DNA from: an uncultured Eubacterium sp.
GTDB taxonomy: Bacteria; Bacillota; Clostridia; Lachnospirales; Lachnospiraceae
Reading direction: 5' to 3'
DNA: 29,042 bases
Assembly: GCA_937915825.1 (NCBI GenBank)
Contig: CALGGT010000009.1
Location: 1-29,042, forward strand
This document shows, piece by piece, positions 7,221 to 13,944 of this stretch. A program made the translations under genes and the position numbers. The first letter of the stretch is position 1; the number at the start of each line of letters is the position of its first letter. The notes under the pieces were generated by a model. The model saw nothing but the letters and a program-made list of their open reading frames with translations. It was not told the DNA's origin and searched no databases.

Positions 7221-7296
7221 TTCTCCCGTTCCGGTTCTTGCCCATTCCGGTTCTTCTCCCGTTCCGGTTCTTGCCCATTCCGGTTCTTCTCCCGTT
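7221..7296. repeat. 33-bp tandem repeat, 2.3 copies
   Basis: Units at 7221-7253 and 7254-7286 are identical, with a third partial copy (TTCTCCCGTT) from 7287. Each unit itself holds two ~16-bp halves built on TTCCGGTTCTT. The array fills the gap between the Lrp-type gene stop (7300) and the panD start, so in the mRNA it lies just upstream of the panD ribosome site. Confidence 0.9.
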
Positions 7297-7299
7297 CTA

Positions 7300-7758
7300 T
7301 TATTCATCCTCCTGGAAGCCAATGGAACGATGATCCACCGATGTGGAAAACACGATCAACGTTTTGGTTCGTCCAAACACTTGCAATTCCCCGATAAACT
7401 GGTCCAGATCAAAGGTATTCTTGAATCGGACCTGCAAAACCATGGAATACTCCCCAGTTACACAATCACATTGGATCACGTTGGGACACTCTTTAATATA
7501 AGGATAAAATTTCTGCTTATCTTCCGGCTTTACTTCCAAATGGATAAATGCCTTTATGTGATAGCCCAACAACTCCGCGTTTACATTTGCGTGAAATCCC
7601 GTTATATAGTTTTCGTCTACTAAGTGGCCGATTCTCGCCGACACCGCCGGAGCTGTTAAAAATACCTGTTTGGCAATATCCTTCACCGGAGTCCTGGCAT
7701 CCTCTTCCAATATTTTCAGGATCTTTTTATCAATCGCATCTAACATATCATTCTTCAT
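7300..7758 (-). CDS. Lrp/AsnC-family transcriptional regulator
   Basis: Start ATG 7758 (MKNDMLDAIDKKIL) preceded by GGAG; the longer frame from 7896 runs back through a terminator hairpin and is rejected. The 152-residue protein has the N-terminal HTH (about 6-60: DAIDKKILKILEEDARTPVK, then IAKQVFLTAPAVSARIGHL) and a RAM ligand-binding domain (about 65-145: GYHIKAFIHLEV, VIQCDCVTGEYSMVLQV, LIVFSTSV). This family senses amino acids and acts as dimers to octamers. It is upstream of panD-coaBC on the same strand, so it may control them, but it has its own promoter and could also be a global regulator. The ligand is unknown. Confidence 0.88.
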   Translation of the reverse strand: MKNDMLDAIDKKILKILEEDARTPVKDIAKQVFLTAPAVSARIGHLVDENYITGFHANVNAELLGYHIKAFIHLEVKPEDKQKFYPYIKECPNVIQCDCVTGEYSMVLQVRFKNTFDLDQFIGELQVFGRTKTLIVFSTSVDHRSIGFQEDE

Positions 7759-7798
7759 AACGATTTCTCCGTATTTTTGTACATAATCCGTAACAATT

Positions 7799-7827
7799 AG
7801 TTTACCATGTTTTTTCCCAATTGTCCA
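7799..7827 (-). promoter_or_regulatory. Promoter of the Lrp-type gene
   Basis: Minus strand -35 TGGACA (7822-7827), 17-nt spacer, -10 TAAACT (7799-7804), about 40 nt before the start codon. It lies downstream of the intrinsic terminator at 7866-7905, which fits an independent unit. A small perfect hairpin (GGAGAC/GTCTCC, 7848-7863) lies between. Confidence 0.55.
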
Positions 7828-7865
7828 TAGAAAAATCCAAGCGTTAGGGAGACACCCGTCTCCAC

Positions 7866-7905
7866 CTAAAAAAACAACAGTTGAAAATCCAATCAACTGT
7901 TGTTT
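7866..7905 (-). terminator. Intrinsic terminator of the small RNA
   Basis: AAACAACAGTTGA (minus-strand sense) pairs over 13 bp with TCAACTGTTGTTT (plus positions 7893-7905 and 7872-7884) around an 8-nt loop, followed on the minus strand by TTTTTTTAGG. There is no minus-strand gene above it for which it could serve, other than the small RNA. Confidence 0.88.
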
Positions 7906-7948
7906 CTAAAGAATCATTTTCCTTCATTAAGTTTTTCCCGATTTCACA

Positions 7949-7992
7949 GTGTTTCTTGTTTCTTAGTGTTTCTTGTTTCTGTGTGTTTGTTT
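7949..7992. repeat. 17-bp tandem repeat inside the small RNA
   Basis: GTGTTTCTTGTTTCTTA (7949-7965) is followed by GTGTTTCTTGTTTCTGT (7966-7982) and a partial third copy GTGTTTGTTTGC. In the RNA this gives an A-rich, unpaired-looking loop. Confidence 0.8.
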
Positions 7993-8188
7993 GCATCGTT
8001 TTGTGAAATCTCCTATCTTACGCTTTTCTTCTTTTCAGACTGTCCCAACAGGTTCGCATCCTAATAAAAATCTCGATTTCTGATAAAGAGGTACCCGCAA
8101 TACAATCATGACTTCTTGATTATTTATAAGTGCACTCCTGTCCCCTATTATGACCTCCCTTCCCAGTCATTTTATTTGTTCTGTTATT

Positions 8189-8217
8189 ATTATACCCGAC
8201 CTCTCTTTCCACGTCAA
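8189..8217 (-). promoter_or_regulatory. Strong promoter of the small RNA
   Basis: Minus strand TTGACG (8212-8217), exactly 17 nt, TATAAT (8189-8194). A pair of direct repeats lies 6 nt upstream of the -35. Confidence 0.8.
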
Positions 8218-8223
8218 TGCAAA

Positions 8224-8252
8224 TTCATACGGAATTTACGGGTTTTCATACG
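8224..8252 (-). promoter_or_regulatory. Direct-repeat operator CGTATGAA-N13-CGTATGAA (copy 1)
   Basis: On the minus strand the octamer CGTATGAA occurs at 8252-8245 and again at 8231-8224, a 21-bp period (two helical turns), ending 6 nt before the -35 TTGACG of the small RNA promoter. The same arrangement occurs before the Tad operon at 24074-24102. Direct repeats of about 9 bp with a 21-bp period are the known site form of LytTR-family response regulators (AgrA, ComE). The assignment to that family is inference, since the octamer is not its textbook consensus. Confidence 0.65.
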
Positions 8253-8333
8253 AAAAACATCGTCTCAATCTTATTTTCTCACTGCAAATGACAGGATTTC
8301 TATGCCAAAGATGACAAGATTTCCCCTCTACGA

Positions 8334-8362
8334 TTGACAATTATCTGAGAATGATTTATACT
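8334..8362 (+). promoter_or_regulatory. Promoter of mecA
   Basis: TTGACA (8334-8339), 17 nt, TATACT (8357-8362); start predicted near 8369, leader about 33 nt. Confidence 0.82.
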
Positions 8363-8401
8363 TTAGGTAATGAAAAGGGTGCTAGAAAGGAAGTGGTCTC
8401 T

Positions 8402-9274
8402 ATGAAGATTGAAAAAATCAGCGATACTCAAATTCGTTGCACCTTAACGGCGCAGGAATTATCTGACCGCGACCTAAAAGTCAGTGAATTGGCTTATGGA
8501 TCTGAAAAAGCGAAAAAATTATTTCAAGATATGATGGAACAAGCAAACTTAGACTTCGGTTTTGGCGATCATAACAACCGTGTAATGGTTGAGGTATTAC
8601 CCACTGCCGAGGGATCATTGATCATGCTGATCACCCAGATCGATCCTGAAAATGCCGGTGAGATTTCCCAGCGCATTCGCGGGATTTCTGCCGATGGTTC
8701 CATCAACATGGACACCAATCCCTTTTTTAAGAAGGCATTGGATTCCGAGGAACATGATTTCACTCCGGAGTTAGAAGACGAATTGGATATCGATGACTTG
8801 CTTCGCAAGAACCTGCAAGAGGATGAAAAGTCGGTGGAGACTCATGAATTCTCCGTTCATATTTCCCCCTCGAAGAAAGAGAAGTCCTCACAATCTTCCA
8901 ATGAAACTTCCGATGGAAATCCGTCTGCTCCTTCCCCTAAGAGGATCGTCAAAGATATTCGCATGTATTCTTTTGATTCCCTTGAACTTGCGATCAGTGC
9001 TTGCCAGTCCGTGGATTTTTACAGTATTCCGGTTAGTACTTTGTGGAAGAACCGCAAGGACAACCGCTACTATTTGATCGTTATATCCCTGGATATGCGG
9101 GACATCAACTTCCATCGGAATTGCTCCAAGCTCGGTGAATACGGGAGAAGGGAAGAATGCATGGATTCAACGAGAGAATATTTTCGCGAACACCACCTTC
9201 TGATCCTGAAAGGTCGTGCGGTTCAAAAACTGTCCAGTCTCTCTATGGACTCTGTGGAGCCGGATTTGGTATAA
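8402..9274 (+). CDS. mecA: MecA-type adaptor protein for ClpC proteolysis
   Basis: Start ATG 8402 follows GAAAGGAAG; the longer frame from 8351 begins inside the promoter. 290 residues. The N-terminal domain (about 1-85) starts MKIEKISDTQIRCTLTAQEL and holds the ELAYGSEKAKKLFQDMMEQA helix typical of MecA. A charged, Ser-rich acidic linker (about 110-195) follows. The C-terminal ClpC-binding domain (about 200-285) reads MYSFDSLELAISACQSV, YYLIVISLD and LGEYGRREE. In Bacillus MecA delivers ComK and other targets to ClpCP, and adaptors of this family control competence and stress responses. It is monocistronic by appearance and divergent from the small RNA. Target proteins in this organism are unknown. 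Confidence 0.9.
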   Translation: MKIEKISDTQIRCTLTAQELSDRDLKVSELAYGSEKAKKLFQDMMEQANLDFGFGDHNNRVMVEVLPTAEGSLIMLITQIDPENAGEISQRIRGISADGSINMDTNPFFKKALDSEEHDFTPELEDELDIDDLLRKNLQEDEKSVETHEFSVHISPSKKEKSSQSSNETSDGNPSAPSPKRIVKDIRMYSFDSLELAISACQSVDFYSIPVSTLWKNRKDNRYYLIVISLDMRDINFHRNCSKLGEYGRREECMDSTREYFREHHLLILKGRAVQKLSSLSMDSVEPDLV

Positions 9275-9330
9275 CGCGATCGTTGAAACAACGATTGAAA
9301 CAATTCATTATAATAAATTTGAGATGTACA

Positions 9331-9362
9331 AAAAGCCCCCGGTCCTTTGACCGGGGGTTATT
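9331..9362. terminator. Bidirectional terminator after mecA
   Basis: CCCCCGGTC (9336-9344) pairs with GACCGGGGG (9349-9357) around a 4-nt loop. The plus-strand T-tract is weak (TTATT) but the minus strand continues CTTTTTG, so it may also stop the convergent DUF1858 transcript. Confidence 0.8.
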
Positions 9363-9405
9363 CATAGGCATTCCTGGGCATGATTCACTTCAAATTCATT
9401 TTTCA

Positions 9406-9530
9406 CAAGCATTTTCATACTTTCTTCTCGAATGTAACCACATGATTTCTTCCCGAATGCAACGACATGATTTCTTCCCGAATGCAACCACATGATTTCT
9501 TCCCGAATGCAACTACATGATTTCTTCCCG
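9406..9530. repeat. 25-bp tandem repeat array, about 5 copies
   Basis: Units AATGCAACCACATGATTTCT (plus TCCCG) at 9431-9455, 9456-9480, 9481-9505 and 9506-9530 differ at only one or two bases; a degenerate copy precedes at 9406-9430. Copies are head to tail with no spacers, so this is not a CRISPR array. The last copy overlaps the 3' end of the DUF1858 gene. Confidence 0.92.
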
Positions 9531-9728
9531 ATGTTCTAAAAAATCATTTAGATCCTCCACCAGGTTATCACTATCTATGCCATGAACCATTGCCGCCTCT
9601 TCCAATGTCTCCCCGGCGGACGCAAAACATCCTACACAATGCATACCTTCCGACATAAGTAAAGTTGCGATGATTGGATCAATTGCCAGAATATCTGTGA
9701 TCAACATATCTTTGGTTATCTTTGCCAT
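9513..9728 (-). CDS. DUF1858 redox-disulfide protein
   Basis: Start ATG 9728 after GGAGGAAATATA; 71 residues. MAKITKDMLITDILAIDPII and the helix ending MHCVGCFASAGETLEEAAMVHG are the DUF1858 pattern, a small cytoplasmic fold with a CxxC pair (HCVGC) that is often found alone or fused near hybrid-cluster and other redox proteins. Redox or metal-cluster handling is inferred from the CxxC only. Its last six residues (HREEIM) and stop codon are coded by the first copy of the 25-bp repeat array that continues downstream. A ferredoxin gene lies divergently about 400 bp away. Confidence 0.85.
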   Translation of the reverse strand: MAKITKDMLITDILAIDPIIATLLMSEGMHCVGCFASAGETLEEAAMVHGIDSDNLVEDLNDFLEHREEIM

Positions 9729-9752
9729 TATATTTCCTCCTTCATGCATCAT

Positions 9753-10054
9753 TTCTACGGATTTCTACGGTGTTTTCTATGATTATCACCCATTGTCTTT
9801 GTATGAACGTTCCGATCTTTACATTTGCCGCAAATACTCTTCCTACATTTTAATGCTTTATGAATCATTTGGCAAGTACTTTCTCTTTTTATGATCGTTT
9901 TTTAGTTGCAATTCACAGCCACGCTTCATGCGTTCCCTTGGCTCTCTATGCGCTCTTAAAAGCCCCTCTGTCTCCGAACACACCCCCCCTGCGAAGGCGC
10001 ACCCTTTTGTTTATCGGTAGTTCCGGAGTTTTTGAAAAAAATTATCAAAAAGAC
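9753..10054. other. Gene-free stretch between DUF1858 and ferredoxin genes
   Basis: No frame here has a ribosome site. It should hold the promoter for the minus-strand DUF1858 gene, but no good -35/-10 pair was recognised. A C-rich patch (CACCCCCCCT, near 9980) and A-rich stretch before 10055 are the only notable compositions. Confidence 0.5.
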
Positions 10055-10082
10055 TTGCTTTTTTGATCATTTATGCTACAAT
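10055..10082 (+). promoter_or_regulatory. Promoter of the ferredoxin gene
   Basis: TTGCTT (10055-10060), 16-nt spacer, TACAAT (10077-10082), about 41 nt before the ATG. Confidence 0.6.
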
Positions 10083-10123
10083 AGAAGTATCATCTGATTC
10101 AACTTAATAAAGGAGGGATTTTC

Positions 10124-10294
10124 ATGGCATACGTTATTACAGATACATGTATCAGTTGTGGTTCTTGTGCCGCTGATTGTCCGGCAGGGGCAATTGCTGA
10201 GGGTGCAGAACATTATGAAATTGATGCAGATGCGTGCATGGAATGTGGCGCTTGTGCTGCAACATGTCCGACCGGCGCTATTGAAGAACAATAA
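10124..10294 (+). CDS. 2[4Fe-4S] ferredoxin
   Basis: ATG 10124 follows AAAGGAGGG. The product has 56 residues: MAYVITDTCISCGSCAADCP, a short middle with EIDADAC, then ECGACAATCPTGAIEEQ. It carries two CxxCxxCxxxCP motifs (Cys9, 12, 15, 19 and Cys38, 41, 44, 48), the classic clostridial ferredoxin that binds two [4Fe-4S] clusters and carries low-potential electrons for enzymes such as pyruvate:ferredoxin oxidoreductase and hydrogenase. Length is exactly that of clostridial ferredoxins. It is a single-gene unit with its own promoter and a strong terminator, as expected for an abundant carrier. The organism is therefore probably an anaerobe. Confidence 0.95.
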   Translation: MAYVITDTCISCGSCAADCPAGAIAEGAEHYEIDADACMECGACAATCPTGAIEEQ

Positions 10295-10318
10295 AATCAT
10301 TTATGATTTTGTATTGTA

Positions 10319-10368
10319 AACCCCCGGGGTGCTTGCTTAGCAAGTATCTCGGGGGTTCCCTTTTTTTT
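10319..10368 (+). terminator. Intrinsic terminator after the ferredoxin gene
   Basis: AACCCCCG... pairs with ...CGGGGGTT, with an inner GCTTGCTTAGCAAGT hairpin, and is followed by CCC and eight T. Confidence 0.88.
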
Positions 10369-10419
10369 GTTTCGTTTTTAAAGATTTTCTTCGCGCGATT
10401 GCGGGTTCGATCCATGCGA

Positions 10420-11766
10420 TCAAAGATTTAACAAGGTCTCTCTTAATTCCTCAAATCCGGGTTTTCCTAACAATGCGAACATATTCTTCTTATAGCTTTC
10501 AACTCCCGGTTGGTTAAAGGGATTAACACCTAACATATAACCACTGACTCCACAGGCAAATTCGAAGAAATAGAACAGCTGTCCCAAAGAGAATTCATCC
10601 TGCTTCGGTACCTTAATTACAAGATTCGGTACCTTCCCATCTGTATGAGCTAACTGGGTTCCTTTCATCGCATTCTTATTGACAAAATCCATGGTCTTTC
10701 CTGCCAGATAATTCAATCCGTCCAGATCGTCTTCCTCTTCCTCGATGGTAAGATCCAAAGAAGGCTGTTCCAATTCCATTACCGTCTCGAACATGAGACG
10801 GGCACCGTCTTGAATAAACTGGCCCATGGAATGCAGATCCGTGGTAAAGTCTACACTAGCGGGGAAAATTCCCTTTTGATCCTTTCCTTCACTCTCCCCA
10901 TACAACTGTTTCCACCACTCGCTGACATAGTGGAAGAATGGCTCATAATTTACCAGGATCTCAATGGATTTTCCTTTTCGAAGCAGGATATTCCGTGCCA
11001 TCGCATATCGAATGGCATCATTTTTCTCCACCGGCGTCTCCAAACACAATTTGCGCATAGCGGCCGCACCTTCCATTAACTCTCCTAAATTTGCTCCGCT
11101 AACAGCGATGGGAAGTAATCCAACCGCGGTCAATACAGAGAATCTTCCTCCTACATCATCCGGCACCACGAAACTCTCATACCCTTCCTCATTGGAAAGA
11201 TTCTTAAGAGCTCCCTTAGCCCGGTCTGTAGTCGCATATATACGTTTCGCCGCCTCTTGCCTGCCATATTTCTTTTCTAACATTTTCTTGAAAATGCGGA
11301 AGGCAATGGCAGGCTCTGTTGTCGTTCCGGACTTACTAATGATATTTACCGAAAAATCCCGGTCTCCGATGGTCTCGATCAATTGAGACAGGTAAGTTCC
11401 GGAGATGCTGTTACCGGCATAATAAATCTCCGGCGTTTTCCGAACCGATGCGTCCACGCTGTTATAGAATCCGTGACGTAAAAATTCAATGGCTGCTCTG
11501 GCTCCTAAATAGGAACCGCCAATTCCGATCACGATCAAAACATCCGAGTCGGATTGGATTTTCTCGGCGGCCTTTTGAATTCGGTCAAATTCCTCTTTAT
11601 CATAATCGACCGGAAGATCAATCCATCCTAAGAAATCATTTCCGGCTCCGGTTTTCTCCACTAACGTCTTTCTGGCAAGTTCTGCCTGCGCTTCCATGGA
11701 TTTCCACTCATCTTCCGCAATGAAGGGAGTGGCGAGGGAATGGTCAAATCTTACATTTTCTTTCAT
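10420..11766 (-). CDS. pgi: Glucose-6-phosphate isomerase
   Basis: Interconverts glucose 6-phosphate and fructose 6-phosphate in glycolysis and gluconeogenesis. Start ATG 11766 (MKENVRFDHS) is chosen because GAAAGG lies 9 nt upstream; the ATG three codons earlier is too close to that site. 448 residues, the length of the short bacterial form. Seen: IGIGGSYLGARAA, the signature SKSGTTTEPA, the catalytic Glu region in LYGESEGK, and the C-terminal GVNPFNQPGVESYKKNMF with the active-site Lys. It is the last gene of a minus-strand run rhomboid-HIT-murG-pgi; the murG stop is 15 nt upstream. No obvious terminator follows it before the convergent ferredoxin unit. Confidence 0.96.
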   Translation of the reverse strand: MKENVRFDHSLATPFIAEDEWKSMEAQAELARKTLVEKTGAGNDFLGWIDLPVDYDKEEFDRIQKAAEKIQSDSDVLIVIGIGGSYLGARAAIEFLRHGFYNSVDASVRKTPEIYYAGNSISGTYLSQLIETIGDRDFSVNIISKSGTTTEPAIAFRIFKKMLEKKYGRQEAAKRIYATTDRAKGALKNLSNEEGYESFVVPDDVGGRFSVLTAVGLLPIAVSGANLGELMEGAAAMRKLCLETPVEKNDAIRYAMARNILLRKGKSIEILVNYEPFFHYVSEWWKQLYGESEGKDQKGIFPASVDFTTDLHSMGQFIQDGARLMFETVMELEQPSLDLTIEEEEDDLDGLNYLAGKTMDFVNKNAMKGTQLAHTDGKVPNLVIKVPKQDEFSLGQLFYFFEFACGVSGYMLGVNPFNQPGVESYKKNMFALLGKPGFEELRETLLNL

Positions 11767-11781
11767 TGGTTTCATCCTTTC

Positions 11782-12846
11782 TTACAATATATTTCGATCA
11801 ATAATATCCGCTATTTTTATAACGGCTTGATTCATATCACTTTGCTCCATTGCCTGCGTATATCCCTCTTTCTTCGTCATTACCTGCTCCACTGCTTCCA
11901 GCAGGCTTTCCTTCTTCAATTCCTCTTCATAGAGTACATAACTGAAGCCTTGACGTTCGAAGGATTCCGCATTCAGGATCTGATCCCCCCGACTGGCTTC
12001 CCTTGATAACGGGATTAAAATATTGGGTTTATTCAATGCCAACAATTCACAGATCACATTGGCACCGGCACGGGAAATCACCAAATCCGCCGCATCCAGC
12101 AGATCACACAATTCCTTTTGAATATACTCGAATTGAACATAGCCATCCCGATCCTCATATTGGGGATCAACTTTATCTTTGCCACATAGGTGGATCACTT
12201 GGTATTGTTCTAATAATTCCGGCAAAGCTTCCCGAACCACCTCGTTAATATGTTGAGACCCAAGGCTCCCGCCGATAACCATTAAAACAGGCTTTGTACC
12301 ATCCAGATGGCAGAATCTAAGTCCTTCTTCCCGATTGCCATCAAACAATTCCTTCCGGATGGGGGACCCGGTTAAGTAGCGTTTTCCTTCCGGTAAATGT
12401 TCCAAAGTCTCTGGAAAGTTGGCGCAGATTGCAGTTGCTGACGGGATACAGAGACGATTGGCGAGGCCCGGTGTAATATCCGATTCATGCAGCACACAGG
12501 GAACACCCATATTTTTCGCAGCCATAACTACCGGCACCGTCACAAAGCCCCCTTTGGAAAAAATCACGTTCGGGCGCACAGACTTAATGATCTTCTTTGC
12601 CTGCATATATCCCTTTACCACACGGGCGGGGTCGGTAAAATTCTTCCAATCAAAGTATCTTCGCAGCTTACCGGCTGCCACTTCATAATAAGGAATATGA
12701 AGTTCATTGATCAATTTTTTTTCGATTCCATCCGCAGAACCAATGTAACTAATCTCGTAACCTCGTTTTTTAAGCTCCGGAATCAGAGCGATATTCGGGG
12801 TTACATGTCCCGCAGTGCCTCCACCGGTCAGTATAATTCTTTTCAC
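11782..12846 (-). CDS. murG: UDP-N-acetylglucosamine transferase for lipid II
   Basis: Adds GlcNAc to lipid I on the inner face of the membrane to make lipid II for peptidoglycan. Start is taken as GTG 12846 (read as MKRIILTGGGTAGH), because AAGGAG is 9 nt upstream and the family begins this way; a GTG two codons earlier is too near the ribosome site. 354 residues, normal length. Seen: the N-terminal glycine loop GGGTAGHVTPN, FSKGGFVTVPVVMAAK, HESDITPGLANR, second glycine loop GGSLGSQHIN, and the UDP-GlcNAc site RAGANVICELLALNKPNILI. Lies between a HIT gene and pgi, away from a dcw cluster. Confidence 0.95.
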   Translation of the reverse strand: MKRIILTGGGTAGHVTPNIALIPELKKRGYEISYIGSADGIEKKLINELHIPYYEVAAGKLRRYFDWKNFTDPARVVKGYMQAKKIIKSVRPNVIFSKGGFVTVPVVMAAKNMGVPCVLHESDITPGLANRLCIPSATAICANFPETLEHLPEGKRYLTGSPIRKELFDGNREEGLRFCHLDGTKPVLMVIGGSLGSQHINEVVREALPELLEQYQVIHLCGKDKVDPQYEDRDGYVQFEYIQKELCDLLDAADLVISRAGANVICELLALNKPNILIPLSREASRGDQILNAESFERQGFSYVLYEEELKKESLLEAVEQVMTKKEGYTQAMEQSDMNQAVIKIADIIDRNIL

Positions 12847-12859
12847 ATCCACACGCTCC

Positions 12860-13267
12860 TTACATATTTGCTTGAATTTCTTTTACGATCTCATCCAAGT
12901 CAGAGGGCATGTCCCCCGGCGTCCATCCGATTCGAATGTCATCCTCTTTGAAGCGGGGAATTACATGGACGTGTAAGTGAAATACGGTCTGTCCGGATGC
13001 CTCTCCATTGTTTTGCAAAATGTTGATCCCATCGCATTGATACGTTTTTTTCAAGGCCGTAGCGATCTTCTTTGCTACGATCATGATCCCGGATAATACC
13101 GTATCATCGGCCTCCATTAAATTTGCGTAATGTTTTTTTGTTAGAATGATCACGTGCCCTCTGGCCGCCGGCCCCACATCCAAAATTGCCTTGAAGTCAT
13201 TATCTTCGTATACAGTGGCACTTGGAATATCTCCTTGAATGATCTTACAAAAAACACAATTATCCAT
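12860..13267 (-). CDS. HIT family nucleotide hydrolase/transferase
   Basis: 135 residues starting MDNCVFCKIIQGDIPSATVY, the standard HIT start with a CxxC. The histidine triad HLHVHVIPRF lies near residues 98-107, preceded by GINILQNNGEASGQTVFH. Such proteins hydrolyse purine nucleoside phosphoramidates or related adenylylated compounds in the cytoplasm. The ATG directly follows the TAA of the rhomboid gene (TAAATG), so translation is probably coupled. The C-terminus carries a short extra acidic helix (DMPSDLDEIVKEI). Confidence 0.93.
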   Translation of the reverse strand: MDNCVFCKIIQGDIPSATVYEDNDFKAILDVGPAARGHVIILTKKHYANLMEADDTVLSGIMIVAKKIATALKKTYQCDGINILQNNGEASGQTVFHLHVHVIPRFKEDDIRIGWTPGDMPSDLDEIVKEIQANM

Positions 13268-13870
13268 TTATTCGTCCCCCTTTTTTTTCCTTCCCAGCCC
13301 CATCGCCACTAATTGTATCAATCCACCCGTCAGAAAACCGCCTAAATGCGCTGCGTAATCCACACTTCCGGCCTTCTGATCGTTCCACATAAAAAGCAGC
13401 ACACCCACACACAGAATCCGAAGAAGATCTTTCTTCTTCTCCCGGGAAATCACAAATTCCGTCACCAGCATCGCTCCAAATACGCCATAGATCGCACCGG
13501 ATGCTCCGGCGGAAATGCAATTGATATTCATTATGTGATCATAGATCAACGAGATAACATTCCCTAAAACGCCGGAAATCAAATAGGTTAACGCAAATCG
13601 TAGCGACCCCTCTTCCCGCTCCAGGGAGATTCCCACGACCAGGAGAGATACCATGTTGGAGATAATATGTCCGGTTCCAAAATGCAAGAACATACTGGTA
13701 AACAGTCGCCAATAGGAATGGTCCTCCAGCATTTCCGGCATTCTCATCGCTCCATAACGAACCATAAGATCCGAATCCGCGGTGGATCCTAACAACTCGA
13801 TGGCCAAAAAAATGCCTACATTCATCCCGATTAGAAATATTGTGACGTAAGGTATTTGCGCCCTTTTCAT
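13268..13870 (-). CDS. Rhomboid family intramembrane serine protease
   Basis: ATG 13870 follows GGGAGAGG. 200 residues with six hydrophobic helices. The catalytic Ser is in SAGASGAIYGVFG (GxSG), the His in VDYAAHLGGFLTGG, and the stabilising HxxxN in FGTGHIISNM after YWRLFTSMFLH. It should cleave single-pass membrane proteins within the membrane; the substrate is unknown. It is first gene of the rhomboid-HIT-murG-pgi run and lies just downstream of the Tad operon, separated by its own promoter, so a role in pilin processing is possible but unsupported. Confidence 0.92.
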   Translation of the reverse strand: MKRAQIPYVTIFLIGMNVGIFLAIELLGSTADSDLMVRYGAMRMPEMLEDHSYWRLFTSMFLHFGTGHIISNMVSLLVVGISLEREEGSLRFALTYLISGVLGNVISLIYDHIMNINCISAGASGAIYGVFGAMLVTEFVISREKKKDLLRILCVGVLLFMWNDQKAGSVDYAAHLGGFLTGGLIQLVAMGLGRKKKGDE

Positions 13871-13915
13871 ACGAAACCTCTCCCTGATTCGATACTCCGC
13901 ACCTGGCTAAAACCT

Positions 13916-13944
13916 ATTATACCACATTATCCTATTTTTTTAAA
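13916..13944 (-). promoter_or_regulatory. Promoter of the rhomboid-HIT-murG-pgi operon
   Basis: Minus strand TTTAAA (13939-13944), 17 nt, TATAAT (13916-13921) with a TGG extension before the -10. The -35 overlaps the FHA gene stop codon. Confidence 0.65.

Larger units (their letters stand above)
7866..8182 (-). ncRNA. Candidate small RNA of ~315 nt, unidentified family
   Basis: A full transcription unit is visible on the minus strand: near-consensus promoter (8189-8217), predicted start near 8182, intrinsic terminator ending in a run of seven T near 7866. No convincing protein is encoded. Structural hints: GATTTCACA (RNA sense, 8002-8010) can pair with TGTGAAATC (7940-7948), enclosing an A-rich loop made of 17-nt repeats (GAAACAAGAAACACTAA type); the 5' part has three purine-rich SD-like blocks (GGGAGG, GGGGA, AGGAG). 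Two small frames exist, 8109-8035 (24 codons) and 7996-7844 (50 codons, running through the terminator), both without a proper ribosome site. I could not match it to 6S, tmRNA, SRP, RNase P or a riboswitch class. Its promoter shares an operator pattern with the Tad operon. Confidence 0.55.

Noticed and set aside
7844..7996. 50-codon gene on the minus strand
   Set aside because: It runs through a perfect terminator hairpin and its T-tract, and the nearest AGGAG is about 14 nt from the ATG.
8116..8337. 73-codon frame on the plus strand upstream of mecA
   Set aside because: No ribosome site, overlaps two promoters and the operator, and the protein resembles no family.
9406..9530. CRISPR array
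   Set aside because: The 25-bp copies are contiguous with no unique spacers, and no cas genes are near.
13866..13873. Third copy of the CGTATGAA octamer
   Set aside because: It overlaps the rhomboid start codon and has no partner 21 bp away.
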